Part shown: positions 8,184-17,900 of the stretch, in pieces
How the letters are laid out: each line of letters begins with the position of its first letter
Position numbering within the stretch: the stretch's first letter is position 1
From: Roseimarinus sediminis
Lineage (GTDB): Bacteria > Bacteroidota > Bacteroidia > Bacteroidales > Prolixibacteraceae
Assembly (NCBI RefSeq): GCF_050433125.1
Contig: NZ_JBNPXV010000010.1
Span: 1-64,000, forward strand
DNA length: 64,000 nt
Direction: 5' to 3'
Translations under genes and position numbers: made by a program
The notes under the pieces: model-generated
Database searches by the model: none
What the model was told of the DNA's origin: nothing
Seen by the model: the letters and a program-made list of their open reading frames with translations, nothing else

Positions 8184-8356
8184 GCATAATAGTGTGTATG
8201 ACCTAAGATTGTCGGCGAATGGCAGATATCTGTCTGTCTGTAAAAGGCCCCGTAATCCTTCCGCTTTTACCGGTAAAAACCGCGCTTTGATCAAGGGTTA
8301 AAACCGATGTATTTAGCCTGTTGCCTGAGATATAAAACGGAAATGAGGAAAAGTGC

Positions 8357-8389
8357 AAAAGAAATCCCGGTCAACTTTCGCTGCCGGGA
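8357..8389 (-). terminator. terminator-like hairpin after copy 3
   Basis: Minus-strand stem TCCCGG / CCGGGA followed by TTTCTTTT. The loop and tail have diverged from copies 1 and 2, and the interrupted T-run makes it weaker. Confidence 0.65.
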
Positions 8390-8443
8390 CCCTGATGTAT
8401 GACCATCAGTTGTTGTATTTGTGTTCATGTGCTATGTCGTGTC

Positions 8444-8803
8444 CTAAAATTGCCAGTAATGGTCATTGTACATCCAGGCCTCAACGCTCAATGGCGTTTC
8501 CTTTTCGGCCTTTTCCCATAACTGATTATTTATCATCCATTCTTCGATTTCCAGTTCGGCTTCATCGCTTACTTCTTCTGTTGAAAAATCAACTGCTGCT
8601 TCAACTTCCCAAAGATTTTCATTGGTCATCCAGTTTTCAATTTCCAGATTTTCTTCGTTCTCGATTCCATTTTCAACGGTGTATAACACTTCGGCCGGAA
8701 GAGTCAAATTCATATTTGAAGTGGCAAGCGGGTTGTTGGCAAAACTTTTTACAGTTACTAAAGAGAATATTGCAAGAGCGAAGGTGAAGATTTGAGTTTT
8801 CAT
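8444..8803 (-). CDS. small secreted protein with IE-WM-W motifs (copy 3, shorter)
   Basis: 119 residues. Signal peptide ends at VKSFA as in the paralogues. The motifs are LEIENWMTNENLWE, LEIEEWMINNQLWE and a changed last one, LSVEAWMYNDHYWQF. The 29-residue segment between motifs two and three in the longer copies is absent. That all three motifs survive while the linker is lost suggests the motifs are what selection keeps. Own promoter upstream. Function unknown. Confidence 0.78.
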   Translation of the reverse strand: MKTQIFTFALAIFSLVTVKSFANNPLATSNMNLTLPAEVLYTVENGIENEENLEIENWMTNENLWEVEAAVDFSTEEVSDEAELEIEEWMINNQLWEKAEKETPLSVEAWMYNDHYWQF

Positions 8804-9139
8804 GATTTTTATTTTTAAATGTTTTCCGTTTTAACAATTTGATGGCTCAAAGATAGGTCACGAACAAGGTACCGGGCAATGCACAATAGTGCGTATGGCC
8901 TGAGATTATCGGTGAACGACCGATTTTCATCTGTTGAAATATTCAATTGATGAGGTGATTATTTTTCGAAGGACGAGATAAAAAAACATCTCCTTCGACA
9001 AATAAATTCATATTAATAATTACTTATAAAGAATTAATTCCTAATTTAGCATTCGCTAACTATCTGAACAATTGGAAGAATGACTTAGAAACTCCCTATA
9101 ACCCGCATACAACAACACATTTAACTAAATCACCACATT
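8804..9139. other. intergenic region between divergent units
   Basis: The first 120 bases belong to the leader and promoter of copy 3. The rest (about 8922-9139) is AT-rich, precedes the plus-strand pair of unknown genes and must hold their promoter, but I find no good TAnnTTTG element or inverted repeat in it. Confidence 0.5.
8848..8880 (-). promoter_or_regulatory. Bacteroidota-type promoter for copy 3
   Basis: Minus-strand TATCTTTG (8848-8855) and TTG (8877-8879) with the same 21-base spacing as in copies 1 and 2, although the flanks have diverged. Conservation of both boxes across the diverged copy supports their role. Confidence 0.75.
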
Positions 9140-9499
9140 ATGGCAAACAACAAACTAAAGGAAGCCCTTGAAGGCATGGTCGACAAGCTGAAAAATGCAG
9201 CAGTTGATCTCACTACACTCGACGTTGTCACATTAAGCGGCGATGTAAAAAAATTGCTCATTGCTGACAACAATAAAGCAATGAAGGTAATGAAGCCGCT
9301 CGACATTGTGAATGGTGCCGAAGGCACACTCGTTATTGAAGCCTTCACCCACATCGATTTTGATCAGGACAAGGTACAGTATTTCAAAACCGACCTGAAG
9401 GAAACCGATTTGTCGTACCTGTTGCACCAGGAAGCGGTTGATGCCTCGGTTGAAGCCCGGCAGGCTTTTCTCGATTTTATCGGAGCGCTACTGGACTAA
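9140..9499 (+). CDS. conserved-looking protein of unknown function, first gene of a pair
   Basis: 119 residues, no signal peptide, acidic and mainly helical with a possible strand core (TLVIEAFTHIDFDQDKVQYF). It begins with a charged helix (KLKEALEGMVDKLKNAAVDL), then TTLDVVTLSGDVKKLL, and ends in an amphipathic helix. I do not recognise the family. The next gene starts four bases after its stop codon, so the two are translated together and probably act together. Confidence 0.65.
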   Translation: MANNKLKEALEGMVDKLKNAAVDLTTLDVVTLSGDVKKLLIADNNKAMKVMKPLDIVNGAEGTLVIEAFTHIDFDQDKVQYFKTDLKETDLSYLLHQEAVDASVEARQAFLDFIGALLD

Positions 9500-9502
9500 G
9501 TA

Positions 9503-11176
9503 ATGACAATTCCCTTCGATACCGATCAGCTTCTTGACACGGAACTGGGAGTATATAATCATGGCCGCTTTGTCGAAACAGCTCAAATGCTGGCCGACCT
9601 TGCTTATATTTCCATTTCTGATGAAGAAGGAAAAATTGCAGATCAGCAGGAGCTGACACTGGGTCTTCAGCAATTCAGAACGGAAGCACTCAGGGCCGGA
9701 TTACTGGAAGCAAAGGACCTGATACGCTCCCCTGCCTATCCAGGCGGATCGGCACACGATGCTGCTGCAAAAGAACTAAGTCTTCTGCAGCAATTAACCG
9801 GACTTGACGGTGACTTTATTCTGAAAAAACTGCCCGAAAGCGGGTTCACCGGCATACATTCGCGGGTTTTTCATTACCGGATGAATTTACTGGGCCTTTA
9901 TTCCCTGCCGGTACAACTCCCGTTTTCTAATGCGGGCCATGCTGCCTGGACCAGCTTAAAAAGCTGGTTTTGTGAACTCGATGACAAACGCCTGCTTTAC
10001 CTCCTTGGCGATTTCAACGACTTTGTATGGCATATTAAGCAATGCAAAGATTTCAAGGGACAGCTCGTTTATTTTCAGCACGAGTCGAAAGTAATCAATG
10101 CCATGCACTACTCAATCAATTCGCTTCCTGCATTTAACCAGCAACTGGCTGCCAATCTCAATGCAGAAGGCTACAGAAACTACAAAAGGAAAGTAAGGGG
10201 CAACAAGGTCGACTACCTGTATATTAAGGACCAATGTTTAAGTGAATTAAATCAGTTCATGATCCGGCTACTTCAATTAAACCAATGGATCGCCGGCTAT
10301 TATCTGGGGAGCATCGACAACGATCTGGGTGACCTGACCTTCGAAAGTTTATTAAACATCGTACAATCGGAAGTTGAAAATGGCAATACCTCATTCAGAA
10401 GCCAGGAGCTCATTGGCTATATTGGTGACAATTACTGGGTGGTCAATATTCATTACCTGCTCGACCAGATGGAGCGCCCGGTAAATGACAAAAACAATTA
10501 TCTGCAATTGTTTGATCAGTATTATTCGCTAACCAGTAAATTTAGCCCATCGGAGAAAGAACAAGTTACCCTGAACATGAATGCCTCGTGGAAAGCCATT
10601 AATCAAAGCATGAACGAGAACATGAAAAAAAAGAATGGACCGGTAAGGCGTGTTTATATGGGTGCCAAAAACATGATCCGGTCCATGCTTCGTAATTTTG
10701 GGCATTTCTTAAGAAGATTGGCCAGGCAAAATATCGACAAATTGAACGACCTTAAAAACAAGGCAATGAACCTGACCAAGCTCTTGTATAAGGAAATTCG
10801 CGAAGGCTACCTGTTATTTAAACAAGGGCTCAGTTTTCTTTTTCATCGTAACATCAGTACCAGTTCTGACAGGGCACTTATCAATACCCATTTCGATTTC
10901 GACGGCGATGCCGTGGTCAGCATTCAGGGTAGCCTAAAACAGGAAATCATTGAGGAACACCAAGCGAAGTGTTTTCTTAAAGTACGCGGTTTGAGGCTTG
11001 CCATGCGACTTTCAGGCAAGATTATTGCCATCATAATGTCGGCAGCCACCCTTAACTGGCCCTTATTAATTATCAGAATCGGAAGTATATACCGCGATGA
11101 GATACTTCGTTCGTTGTTACAAACACAGCATACAGCCGCACTAAACACACTACACTCAACTTCACATCGGTTGTGA
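9503..11176 (+). CDS. 557-residue protein of unknown function, second gene of a pair
   Basis: No N-terminal signal peptide. Two stretches (about residues 22-69, ending LQQFRTEALRAGL, and 121-156, RMNLLGLYSLPVQLPFS) have the helical pattern of peptidoglycan-binding-type domains; this is a weak resemblance. The middle is helical with no known motif. Residues about 380-450 are strongly basic and helical (MKKKNGPVRRVYMGAKNM and following). Near residues 500-525 there is a hydrophobic segment (GKIIAIIMSAATLNWPLLII) that could be a single membrane span or a membrane-touching helix. I do not recognise the family. It is coupled to the 119-residue gene and is the last gene of the unit. Confidence 0.65.
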   Translation: MTIPFDTDQLLDTELGVYNHGRFVETAQMLADLAYISISDEEGKIADQQELTLGLQQFRTEALRAGLLEAKDLIRSPAYPGGSAHDAAAKELSLLQQLTGLDGDFILKKLPESGFTGIHSRVFHYRMNLLGLYSLPVQLPFSNAGHAAWTSLKSWFCELDDKRLLYLLGDFNDFVWHIKQCKDFKGQLVYFQHESKVINAMHYSINSLPAFNQQLAANLNAEGYRNYKRKVRGNKVDYLYIKDQCLSELNQFMIRLLQLNQWIAGYYLGSIDNDLGDLTFESLLNIVQSEVENGNTSFRSQELIGYIGDNYWVVNIHYLLDQMERPVNDKNNYLQLFDQYYSLTSKFSPSEKEQVTLNMNASWKAINQSMNENMKKKNGPVRRVYMGAKNMIRSMLRNFGHFLRRLARQNIDKLNDLKNKAMNLTKLLYKEIREGYLLFKQGLSFLFHRNISTSSDRALINTHFDFDGDAVVSIQGSLKQEIIEEHQAKCFLKVRGLRLAMRLSGKIIAIIMSAATLNWPLLIIRIGSIYRDEILRSLLQTQHTAALNTLHSTSHRL

Positions 11177-11280
11177 ATACTTTAATTACTAATGTTCAAA
11201 TAAATAGGAAATATTTTCATTGAATATCACTATTTCTGAATTCATGACTCGTTTCATATGCATATAAGGCCAAATTAATC

Positions 11281-11288
11281 TATCTTTG
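11281..11288 (+). promoter_or_regulatory. -7 promoter element for MATE gene
   Basis: TATCTTTG matches TAnnTTTG and lies 47 bases before the chosen start. No good -33 element is visible at the usual spacing. Confidence 0.45.
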
Positions 11289-11335
11289 GCTCCCTTTTTT
11301 AATGGCTTTATTGGCTGCAAAATGTGTTGTTTACG

Positions 11336-12685
11336 ATGATCAAACCCTACATAGTTTATTACCAACGCCTGTTAAAACTGGCATTCCCACTGGTACTTAC
11401 CCAGGCCGGGCAAATGATTGTTCATTTGGTCGACAATGCCATGGTGGGCCGTGTTGGAACAACAGAATTGGCGGCAGCATCGTTTGCCAACAGCATTTTC
11501 ATTATGGTAATGATTTTCGGTATTGGCATTTTTATCGGAATTACCCCGCTGATTGGTCATGCCTCGGGGAGCAAAAACGACACCAGGGTAGCCGGTATTA
11601 TGAAAAATGCCATGGTACTTTCGATGCTGGTAGTATCGGTATTGGCACTGCTTTCATGGCTGGCAACCTATCTGATGCCCTTGCTCAACCAGCCCGACGA
11701 AGTATGGCAAATGGCTGTACCCTATTACCGTGTACTGACCCTTTCACTTATTCCCTTTCTCTTCTTCATGCTCTTTAAACAAATCGGCGAAGGGCTTGGG
11801 AACACCATGCTGGCCATGATCGCCACCATCACTTCAAACATTTTAAACATTGTGTTGAATTATGTGCTGATATTCGGAAAATTTGGCTTTCCCGAAATGG
11901 GTTTGCTTGGAGCAGGCTATGCAACGCTTATCAGCCGTATTTCGATGCCCCTGCTTATTTTCTTCGGATTTAAATTCAGTAAAGACATCAATCACTTCTT
12001 CAAACTACTGCCTTCGGTGAAGACTTCATTGAAAGAGGTGCGTGAATTAATTGTGATTGGCTTACCCATTGCCGGACAAATGATGGTTGAAGTGTCGATT
12101 TTTGCCATTGGCGCCATTATGATGGGATGGATGGGCGATGTTCCGCTGGCAGCACACCAAGTGGCCATGGGGCTGGCATCGTTTACCTTTATGATTGCCA
12201 ACGGTGTAGCCATGGCCAGCACCATTCGCGTTAGCCATCAGTTGGGTAGAAAAGATTTCAAAAGTATGGAAAAAGTAGCCCTTTCGGCAGTACACCTGGT
12301 ACTGGCCTACATGCTGCTTTGTGGAATTGCCTTCATGGCCCTGCGCTTTCAACTGCCCCGTCTTTTCACACCCGACCCGGCAGTAATTACCCAAGCGGCG
12401 GTGTTGTTGGTAATGGCTGCCATTTTTCAGCTCTTCGACGGACTACAGGTTATCTCGTTGGGCATTCTTCGCGGTTTTGCCGATGTGAAAGCTCCCATGT
12501 ACATTGCTACCTTTTCGTACATTATTATTGGTATTCCGGTGAGTTATCTCAGTGCTTTCACTTTCAATATGGGACCAACAGGCATTTGGCTGGGTTTTGT
12601 GGCCGGACTCGCAACAACAGCCATCTTACTGGCACTTCGCATCAGAAAAAAAATCAGAGAAGTTGAAAATCAGCCGCTCAGTTAA
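11336..12685 (+). CDS. MATE family multidrug/Na+ antiporter
   Basis: 449 residues with twelve predicted membrane segments. MATE features are the N-terminal FPLVLTQAGQMIVHLVDNAM with GRVGTTELAA, and the second-half repeat PIAGQMMVEVSIFAIGAIMM with GDVPLAAHQVAM. Such proteins export cationic drugs and metabolites in exchange for Na+ or H+ across the inner membrane. I chose the ATG; a GTG four codons earlier is possible but less likely. The stop codon abuts the stop of the convergent oxidoreductase gene with no spacer. Confidence 0.93.
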   Translation: MIKPYIVYYQRLLKLAFPLVLTQAGQMIVHLVDNAMVGRVGTTELAAASFANSIFIMVMIFGIGIFIGITPLIGHASGSKNDTRVAGIMKNAMVLSMLVVSVLALLSWLATYLMPLLNQPDEVWQMAVPYYRVLTLSLIPFLFFMLFKQIGEGLGNTMLAMIATITSNILNIVLNYVLIFGKFGFPEMGLLGAGYATLISRISMPLLIFFGFKFSKDINHFFKLLPSVKTSLKEVRELIVIGLPIAGQMMVEVSIFAIGAIMMGWMGDVPLAAHQVAMGLASFTFMIANGVAMASTIRVSHQLGRKDFKSMEKVALSAVHLVLAYMLLCGIAFMALRFQLPRLFTPDPAVITQAAVLLVMAAIFQLFDGLQVISLGILRGFADVKAPMYIATFSYIIIGIPVSYLSAFTFNMGPTGIWLGFVAGLATTAILLALRIRKKIREVENQPLS

Positions 12686-13735
12686 TTAACGGCCGGCCTG
12701 ACGGTACAACTCCTGAATAATCCGGAGATGCTTGCGTGCCAGTTCGAGCGACATTTGCAGCGATTCATTTCCACTCAATGCATCGACAAAGTGTTGCGAA
12801 AGGGCATCGTTATCGTCGTGCCCTTCCATGTCGATGGTAAATACAGTGCTTTGCGCCTTGCCGGTACCATTTTCGCTGACATCGAAAAATTCGATATCGG
12901 CCGATTCCCAGCTGCAGAACGATAGTTTAATTCCTCCGCGGGTACCATAAATACGTGTTTCGTTTTTGGCTTCCATGTTGGCATTGGTGGCCCGTTCCCA
13001 GTAATACTTTACGCCATTGCTTAATTCGAGCTGGGCAGCAAAATGCTCTTCAACATCAAATACATCGGTTTCAGGATCTTTTTTATCGAGCCCGTTTTTC
13101 ATGAACAACAATTTAGAAGAGGTCACTTCGGGTTCATCGTTGAGTAAACCCAGGTGAAACGACAGGTCGTAAACACCCCAGTCGAAGAGCACACCGCCAC
13201 CAGCAATGCTTCGATTGAGGAACCACTTGGCCGAAGGGTGGTATTCGATTCCCGGCCGCGACTGGCGGGCCACTGCATTGTGATGGATGAAATAAATGTC
13301 GCCTAAAGCGCCCGAATTAATTAGCTCTTTTACTTTTGGAAATTTAGGCTGTAAACGGGCATGTCTGGCCGAACAGTCACTGATTAGCAGTTCGGGATGC
13401 GACAACGAAAGCTCAATCATGTCGTCGAGTTCGTGTGCATGAATGGCTGCCGGTTTTTCGAGCAGCACATGCTTTCCGGCCTTAACGGCAGCCTTAAACA
13501 TTTCGTAATGCATGGCCGGAGGAGTGCATAGCACTACTGCTTCAACTGCCTTGTCGTCGAGTACTTCCTGGTAATTGACCGTCCCGTTGGGTATGCCATA
13601 CTTTTCCTGAATGGCTTTCAGTCCTGCTTCATTTTTGCGCGCCACCCAGCTGACATTCACTTTTCCTGTTTTCTGTAAACCGGCAATGTGTTTTTCGGCA
13701 ATCATGCCCGCTCCGATTATTCCAAAATTAATCAT
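12686..13735 (-). CDS. Gfo/Idh/MocA-family oxidoreductase
   Basis: 349 residues, cytoplasmic. The Rossmann motif is FGIIGAGMIAEKHIAG; the catalytic-type Lys is in HVLLEKPAAI; the C-terminal domain has GGGVLFDWGVYDLSFHLGL. NAD(P)-dependent sugar or sugar-derivative dehydrogenases have this form. It stands alone between a convergent MATE gene and the RND efflux genes (57 bases from the adaptor gene on the same strand), so its substrate cannot be guessed from context. Confidence 0.9.
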   Translation of the reverse strand: MINFGIIGAGMIAEKHIAGLQKTGKVNVSWVARKNEAGLKAIQEKYGIPNGTVNYQEVLDDKAVEAVVLCTPPAMHYEMFKAAVKAGKHVLLEKPAAIHAHELDDMIELSLSHPELLISDCSARHARLQPKFPKVKELINSGALGDIYFIHHNAVARQSRPGIEYHPSAKWFLNRSIAGGGVLFDWGVYDLSFHLGLLNDEPEVTSSKLLFMKNGLDKKDPETDVFDVEEHFAAQLELSNGVKYYWERATNANMEAKNETRIYGTRGGIKLSFCSWESADIEFFDVSENGTGKAQSTVFTIDMEGHDDNDALSQHFVDALSGNESLQMSLELARKHLRIIQELYRQAGR

Positions 13736-13792
13736 GATTCTTCTTTTACTTCCTCAGTTTAAATAAAACACTACAAGCTACTAACAGCTACA

Positions 13793-14911
13793 TCATTCTT
13801 CTGCCGACAAGTTATATACTCCTTTTAGCAGTACATCACGAAGGTTTGGGGTCAGTATTTCGGTCAGGTCAATGTTTTCATATCCGGTTTCCACTTTTAC
13901 CTTTCTGAAGAAAAGTTGTTCTCCTTCTTCATGATCACTAAGCAACAGAAATTTTCCTTCGTCGCCCGAAATCACAGCACCCGAAGGTACAACCATGGCA
14001 TCGTGTTCGCCTGTATGGATGATGGCTTCGACATAACTGCCGCTAAATGGCCTAAAACCGGGTTGATCGACAAGTGAAGCAACACAAGTGATCGACTTTG
14101 AATCACTGTCGATCGACTGCCCTATAAAGCTTAAGCTTGCTTCGAATTGCTGTTCTTCCTGTCCCGGAGTATAAAAAGTTACGCGCTGACCAGGTTTTAG
14201 CTGCTGAACTCCTGCCTCAAACACATTCAGTTTTAACTGAAGCTGCTTCGGATCGACCAGCACAAGTGCAGTTTGCGTTGATTCAAGAAACTGGCCAACA
14301 ACGACATGAATGCTGCTAACAGTACCCCCGATTGGTGCACGAACAGGCACAGCTGAAACAATTTTCCCGTCGACTACATTCTCAGGATCGATGTGAATCA
14401 GCTGAAGCTTTTTCTCCAGTGCCTTATATTCTGCTTCTGTGAGGCGATAAGTACTTTGAGCTCTTTGCAATTCTTTTTCTGAAATGATGTTCTCATTGGC
14501 CAGTTTTTGAAGTCGTTCGAATTCTTTTTTTGCCAGTTCAAATTCCGCTATACTCTTTACATATTGCATTTGCAGGTCAATCAACTCAGTTCCTTCAAGT
14601 TCGAAGAGCAAACTTCCCTTTGGAACAAATTCTCCCTGTACCACTTTCAGGTTCTTCACCCTTCCGGGGTACACCACATTGATTTGTACTTCGCCCCCGG
14701 GTGCCGGTTGTAAATAGCCATTGGCCTGAATATTTTTCGAAAAGCGATAGGGCTGCGGAACCCCGATTTCCATCCCGGCTTCCTGAAACTGCGCCCGGCT
14801 TACAACAATCAGTTCTTCGTCGGCTACACTATTGTCTGATTCGGGTTGTGAACTTTGACATGACAACATGGTCACGAAAAGTATCATCAGTAGGCTACTA
14901 TTTATTTTCAT
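13793..14911 (-). CDS. RND efflux periplasmic adaptor (CusB/CzcB-like) lipoprotein
   Basis: 372 residues, lipoprotein signal ending TMLSC. Membrane-fusion layout: beta-barrel and lipoyl half (VVYPGRVKNLKVVQGEFV), long alpha-hairpin (residues about 110-180), second lipoyl half (VRAPIGGTVSSIHVVVGQFL), then a beta-barrel with SGSYVEAII and VVPSGAVI. It bridges the inner-membrane pump and the outer-membrane channel. It lies 35 bases after the pump gene on the same strand. No His-rich metal-binding tail is present, so the metal is not evident. Confidence 0.92.
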   Translation of the reverse strand: MKINSSLLMILFVTMLSCQSSQPESDNSVADEELIVVSRAQFQEAGMEIGVPQPYRFSKNIQANGYLQPAPGGEVQINVVYPGRVKNLKVVQGEFVPKGSLLFELEGTELIDLQMQYVKSIAEFELAKKEFERLQKLANENIISEKELQRAQSTYRLTEAEYKALEKKLQLIHIDPENVVDGKIVSAVPVRAPIGGTVSSIHVVVGQFLESTQTALVLVDPKQLQLKLNVFEAGVQQLKPGQRVTFYTPGQEEQQFEASLSFIGQSIDSDSKSITCVASLVDQPGFRPFSGSYVEAIIHTGEHDAMVVPSGAVISGDEGKFLLLSDHEEGEQLFFRKVKVETGYENIDLTEILTPNLRDVLLKGVYNLSAEE

Positions 14912-14946
14912 CCTTTATAATTTTGAAAATTTCTAATCAATGTTTT

Positions 14947-17900
14947 TCAAAGCGTTAAGTAATTGTATTCCAATACCACCCGATTGTAATTGTCGAGATG
15001 ATCGAGATAGTCGATTTCAATTTCCACGGCCTTGTTAATGCTTTGTATGAAATTGAAATAATCGATGGCCCCTGCACTAAAGCTTTTCTCAGCTGCTTCA
15101 ATTAACAAAGCGGCAAGTTTCAATCCTTCATTTTCATAGTACATTAGGGCTTCGTTGTGCTTTTCCATTTCAAGTTGTAAGGCATTGGCCTTTGAACGAT
15201 AACGAAGCTGGTAATCGAGTTTCAACTGATTGGCTGCGTCGCTTGCATAACGGGCCGCTTCAATTTTTGCTTTCTGTGCTCCAAAGAAAAGCGGAACACC
15301 CAGTCCTACCTGGAACCCTTCGTAACGAAGCGCGTTTTCATAACGATTGCTTCCGTTGAAATATCCGATATTCAAATCGGGAAGCAAACTGTGCTTTTCT
15401 ACTTTTACCTGATCATTCATTCTTTGAACCGTTCGCTCATACATCAGGTATCCCGGTTCATGTTCAAGATCGGTCATATTGGGAAGAAGTTTAATCAACT
15501 CCTTCTTTTTAATCTGATATTCCACCGAATCCTGGATAAGTGCATTCAGGCTGCGGTAAGCAATGGCAATATCGGCATCGAGCTGTTTTATTTTTATCCC
15601 GAAGGTGCTCAGTTGCGTTTTCATATTCAGCATTTCAAGTTGACTGATATTTCCCAGATCGAAACTTTTTTCAGCGGCTGAATTGAAATGCCGGTAAAGG
15701 CTGTCAATGTGTTCCCAACTTTGTTTCTTATTCAGTAAATACTGAAGATGGTAGTAATGCTTTGACAGCTCCAGGCTTACTTTTCGTTGCTGCCGGTAAT
15801 AGTCTTGCTGAGCCACTGCCATATTTTTACCCAGCACTTTTTTGCGGGCTCCATACACTGTGGGAAATTCAAACGACTGTTCAAGCCCAATTACTCCCAA
15901 CGGATAGCCATTTTCTGCAACATTGTTCTCATCGTATTCATAATAAACCGCTGTTTTCGCCGGGTCGAAGGCCGTTCCACGCATGGCTTCCTGTTCATTC
16001 AGCGCCAGTTGAGCAGCTTTGAGCTGTGCATTGTTCTCGCAGGCTATTTTTATCGCCTCAGCAAGATCGATTGTTGGCTGTTGCGCTGTACTAAAAACGG
16101 GCAAAACAAACAGCAGCAGAATAAGTGGTAAGGTCTTCTTTCGAACCAGTCGGAGCGGGCGAAAACGAATTCCGGATACGTCGTCAAAAATGGAATAAAG
16201 CAAGGGCAATGCGATCATGGTTAACATGGTTGAAGTGATTAATCCGCCAATGACCACGGTTGCCAATGGCCGCTGAACTTCGGCTCCGGCTGAGGTGGAA
16301 ATGGCCATCGGTAAAAAGCCCATGGCAGCTGCCGAAGCAGTTAGCAATACCGGTCTGAGGCGCTCACGGGTTCCTCTCATAATGCGTTCCCGCATGTCGT
16401 AAATTCCTTCGGACTTCAATTCCTTCAGGTGTTCAATCAGCACAATTCCATTGAGTACTGCAATCCCGAACAAGGCAATAAACCCCACTCCGGCCGAGAT
16501 ACTGAATGGCATTCCCCTGATCCACAAAAGGAAAACTCCACCCACCATCGAAAGCGGAACTGCCGTGAATACCATGGCTGCCTCGCGTATCGACTGAAAG
16601 GCAAAATGCAGAAATATAAAAATCAACAACATGGCAATGGGTACGGCCAGTTGAAGCCGCTTGCTTGCATTGCGCAAATTCTCGAATTGCCCGCCATATT
16701 CGATATGGTAACCGGGAGGCAATTCAAGATCTTTGTTAAGTATTGCTTCAATATCACTCACAACCGACTCAAGGTCACGGTTTCGCACATTCACGCTCAC
16801 CACCACCCGGCGGTAGGTATCATCGCGCGAAATTTTAGCCGGTCCGGTGGTATAGTCGATATCGGCCAGTTCGCTCAGCGGAACACTTGCTCCTCCGGCC
16901 ACCGGCACATACAAATTCCGGATATGACTAATGTCGTTGCGAAATTCCTGTTGAAAACGAAGCACCATGTCGAAACGTTTTTCGCCCTCGAAAATACTTC
17001 CGGCCATTTCGCCTCCAAAGGCCATTGAAACATAGCGGTTCAGTGTTTCGATATCTACCCCGTAATAAGCCAGCTTTTGCCGCTTGTAGCGCACGCTCAT
17101 CTGAGGCAACCCGGCTGTTTTCTCCATTACCACATCGGCTGCCCCCGGAACATCATCGATCAGTCTTTTGATTTCGATGGCCTTCTCATTCAAGAGTTCC
17201 AGATCTTCACCAAACACCTTGATGGCCAGATCGGCGCGCACCCCGGTAATCAGTTCGTTAAATCGCATTTCAATGGGCTGGGTGAATTCATATTCAATGC
17301 CCGGAATTACCGAAAGTTTTTCCTTAAACCGATTGGCCAGTTCCTCCTTGGTTTTGGCCGAAGTCCATTCTTTTTTGGGATTCAACTTGATGATCATATC
17401 AATTTCTTCCATCGACATGGGATCGGTAGGCACTTCGGCAGCCCCGATACGACTCACAATCTGTTCCACTTCGGGAAATTCCTCAATAAGAATTTGTTCC
17501 ATACGGGTAGTAGTTTCGATGGTAGCCGAAAGCGAAGTGCCGGTTTTCAATACCGGTTGAATTACAAAGTCACCTTCGTCGAGGGTAGGTACAAACTCTC
17601 CTCCCATCCTGGCAAATACAATTCCGGTAACAATCAGCGATGCCAGAGCCAGCGAAAGAACAAAGCGCTTATGACGGTACGACCATTCAATTACCGGCTG
17701 ATACGAACGATAAATCCATTTCATGATCCACCTGGTAATCCTGAACGTCTTTTCTTCGGGAACCGGTCTTAAAAATAAGCTTGAAGCCACCGGCAACCAG
17801 GTGAGTCCGAAAAACATGGCTCCCAGCAAAGCAAAGCTGAACGAAAGGGCCATGGGGCGGAACATCTTTCCTTCAACATCGGTAAGCGATAAAATGGGAA

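Larger units (their letters stand above)
7565..8314 (-). repeat. 750-bp tandem duplication, copy 2
   Basis: Partner of the block at 6769-7518; boundaries run from ACAGGCATAAAA to GATGTATTT in both copies. It contains terminator, gene, leader and promoter of copy 2. Confidence 0.95.
8359..8921 (-). repeat. diverged third copy of the duplicated unit
   Basis: Hairpin, gene and promoter follow the same order as in the two 750-base copies, with many base changes, a short deletion downstream of the gene, and an 87-base in-frame deletion inside it. This copy represents an older duplication. Confidence 0.85.

Noticed and set aside
6769..8314. Tandem repeat as an insertion sequence, MITE or CRISPR array
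   Set aside because: There are only two 750-base units and one diverged unit, they contain a gene with promoter and terminator, and no terminal inverted repeats, transposase or short regular spacers are present.
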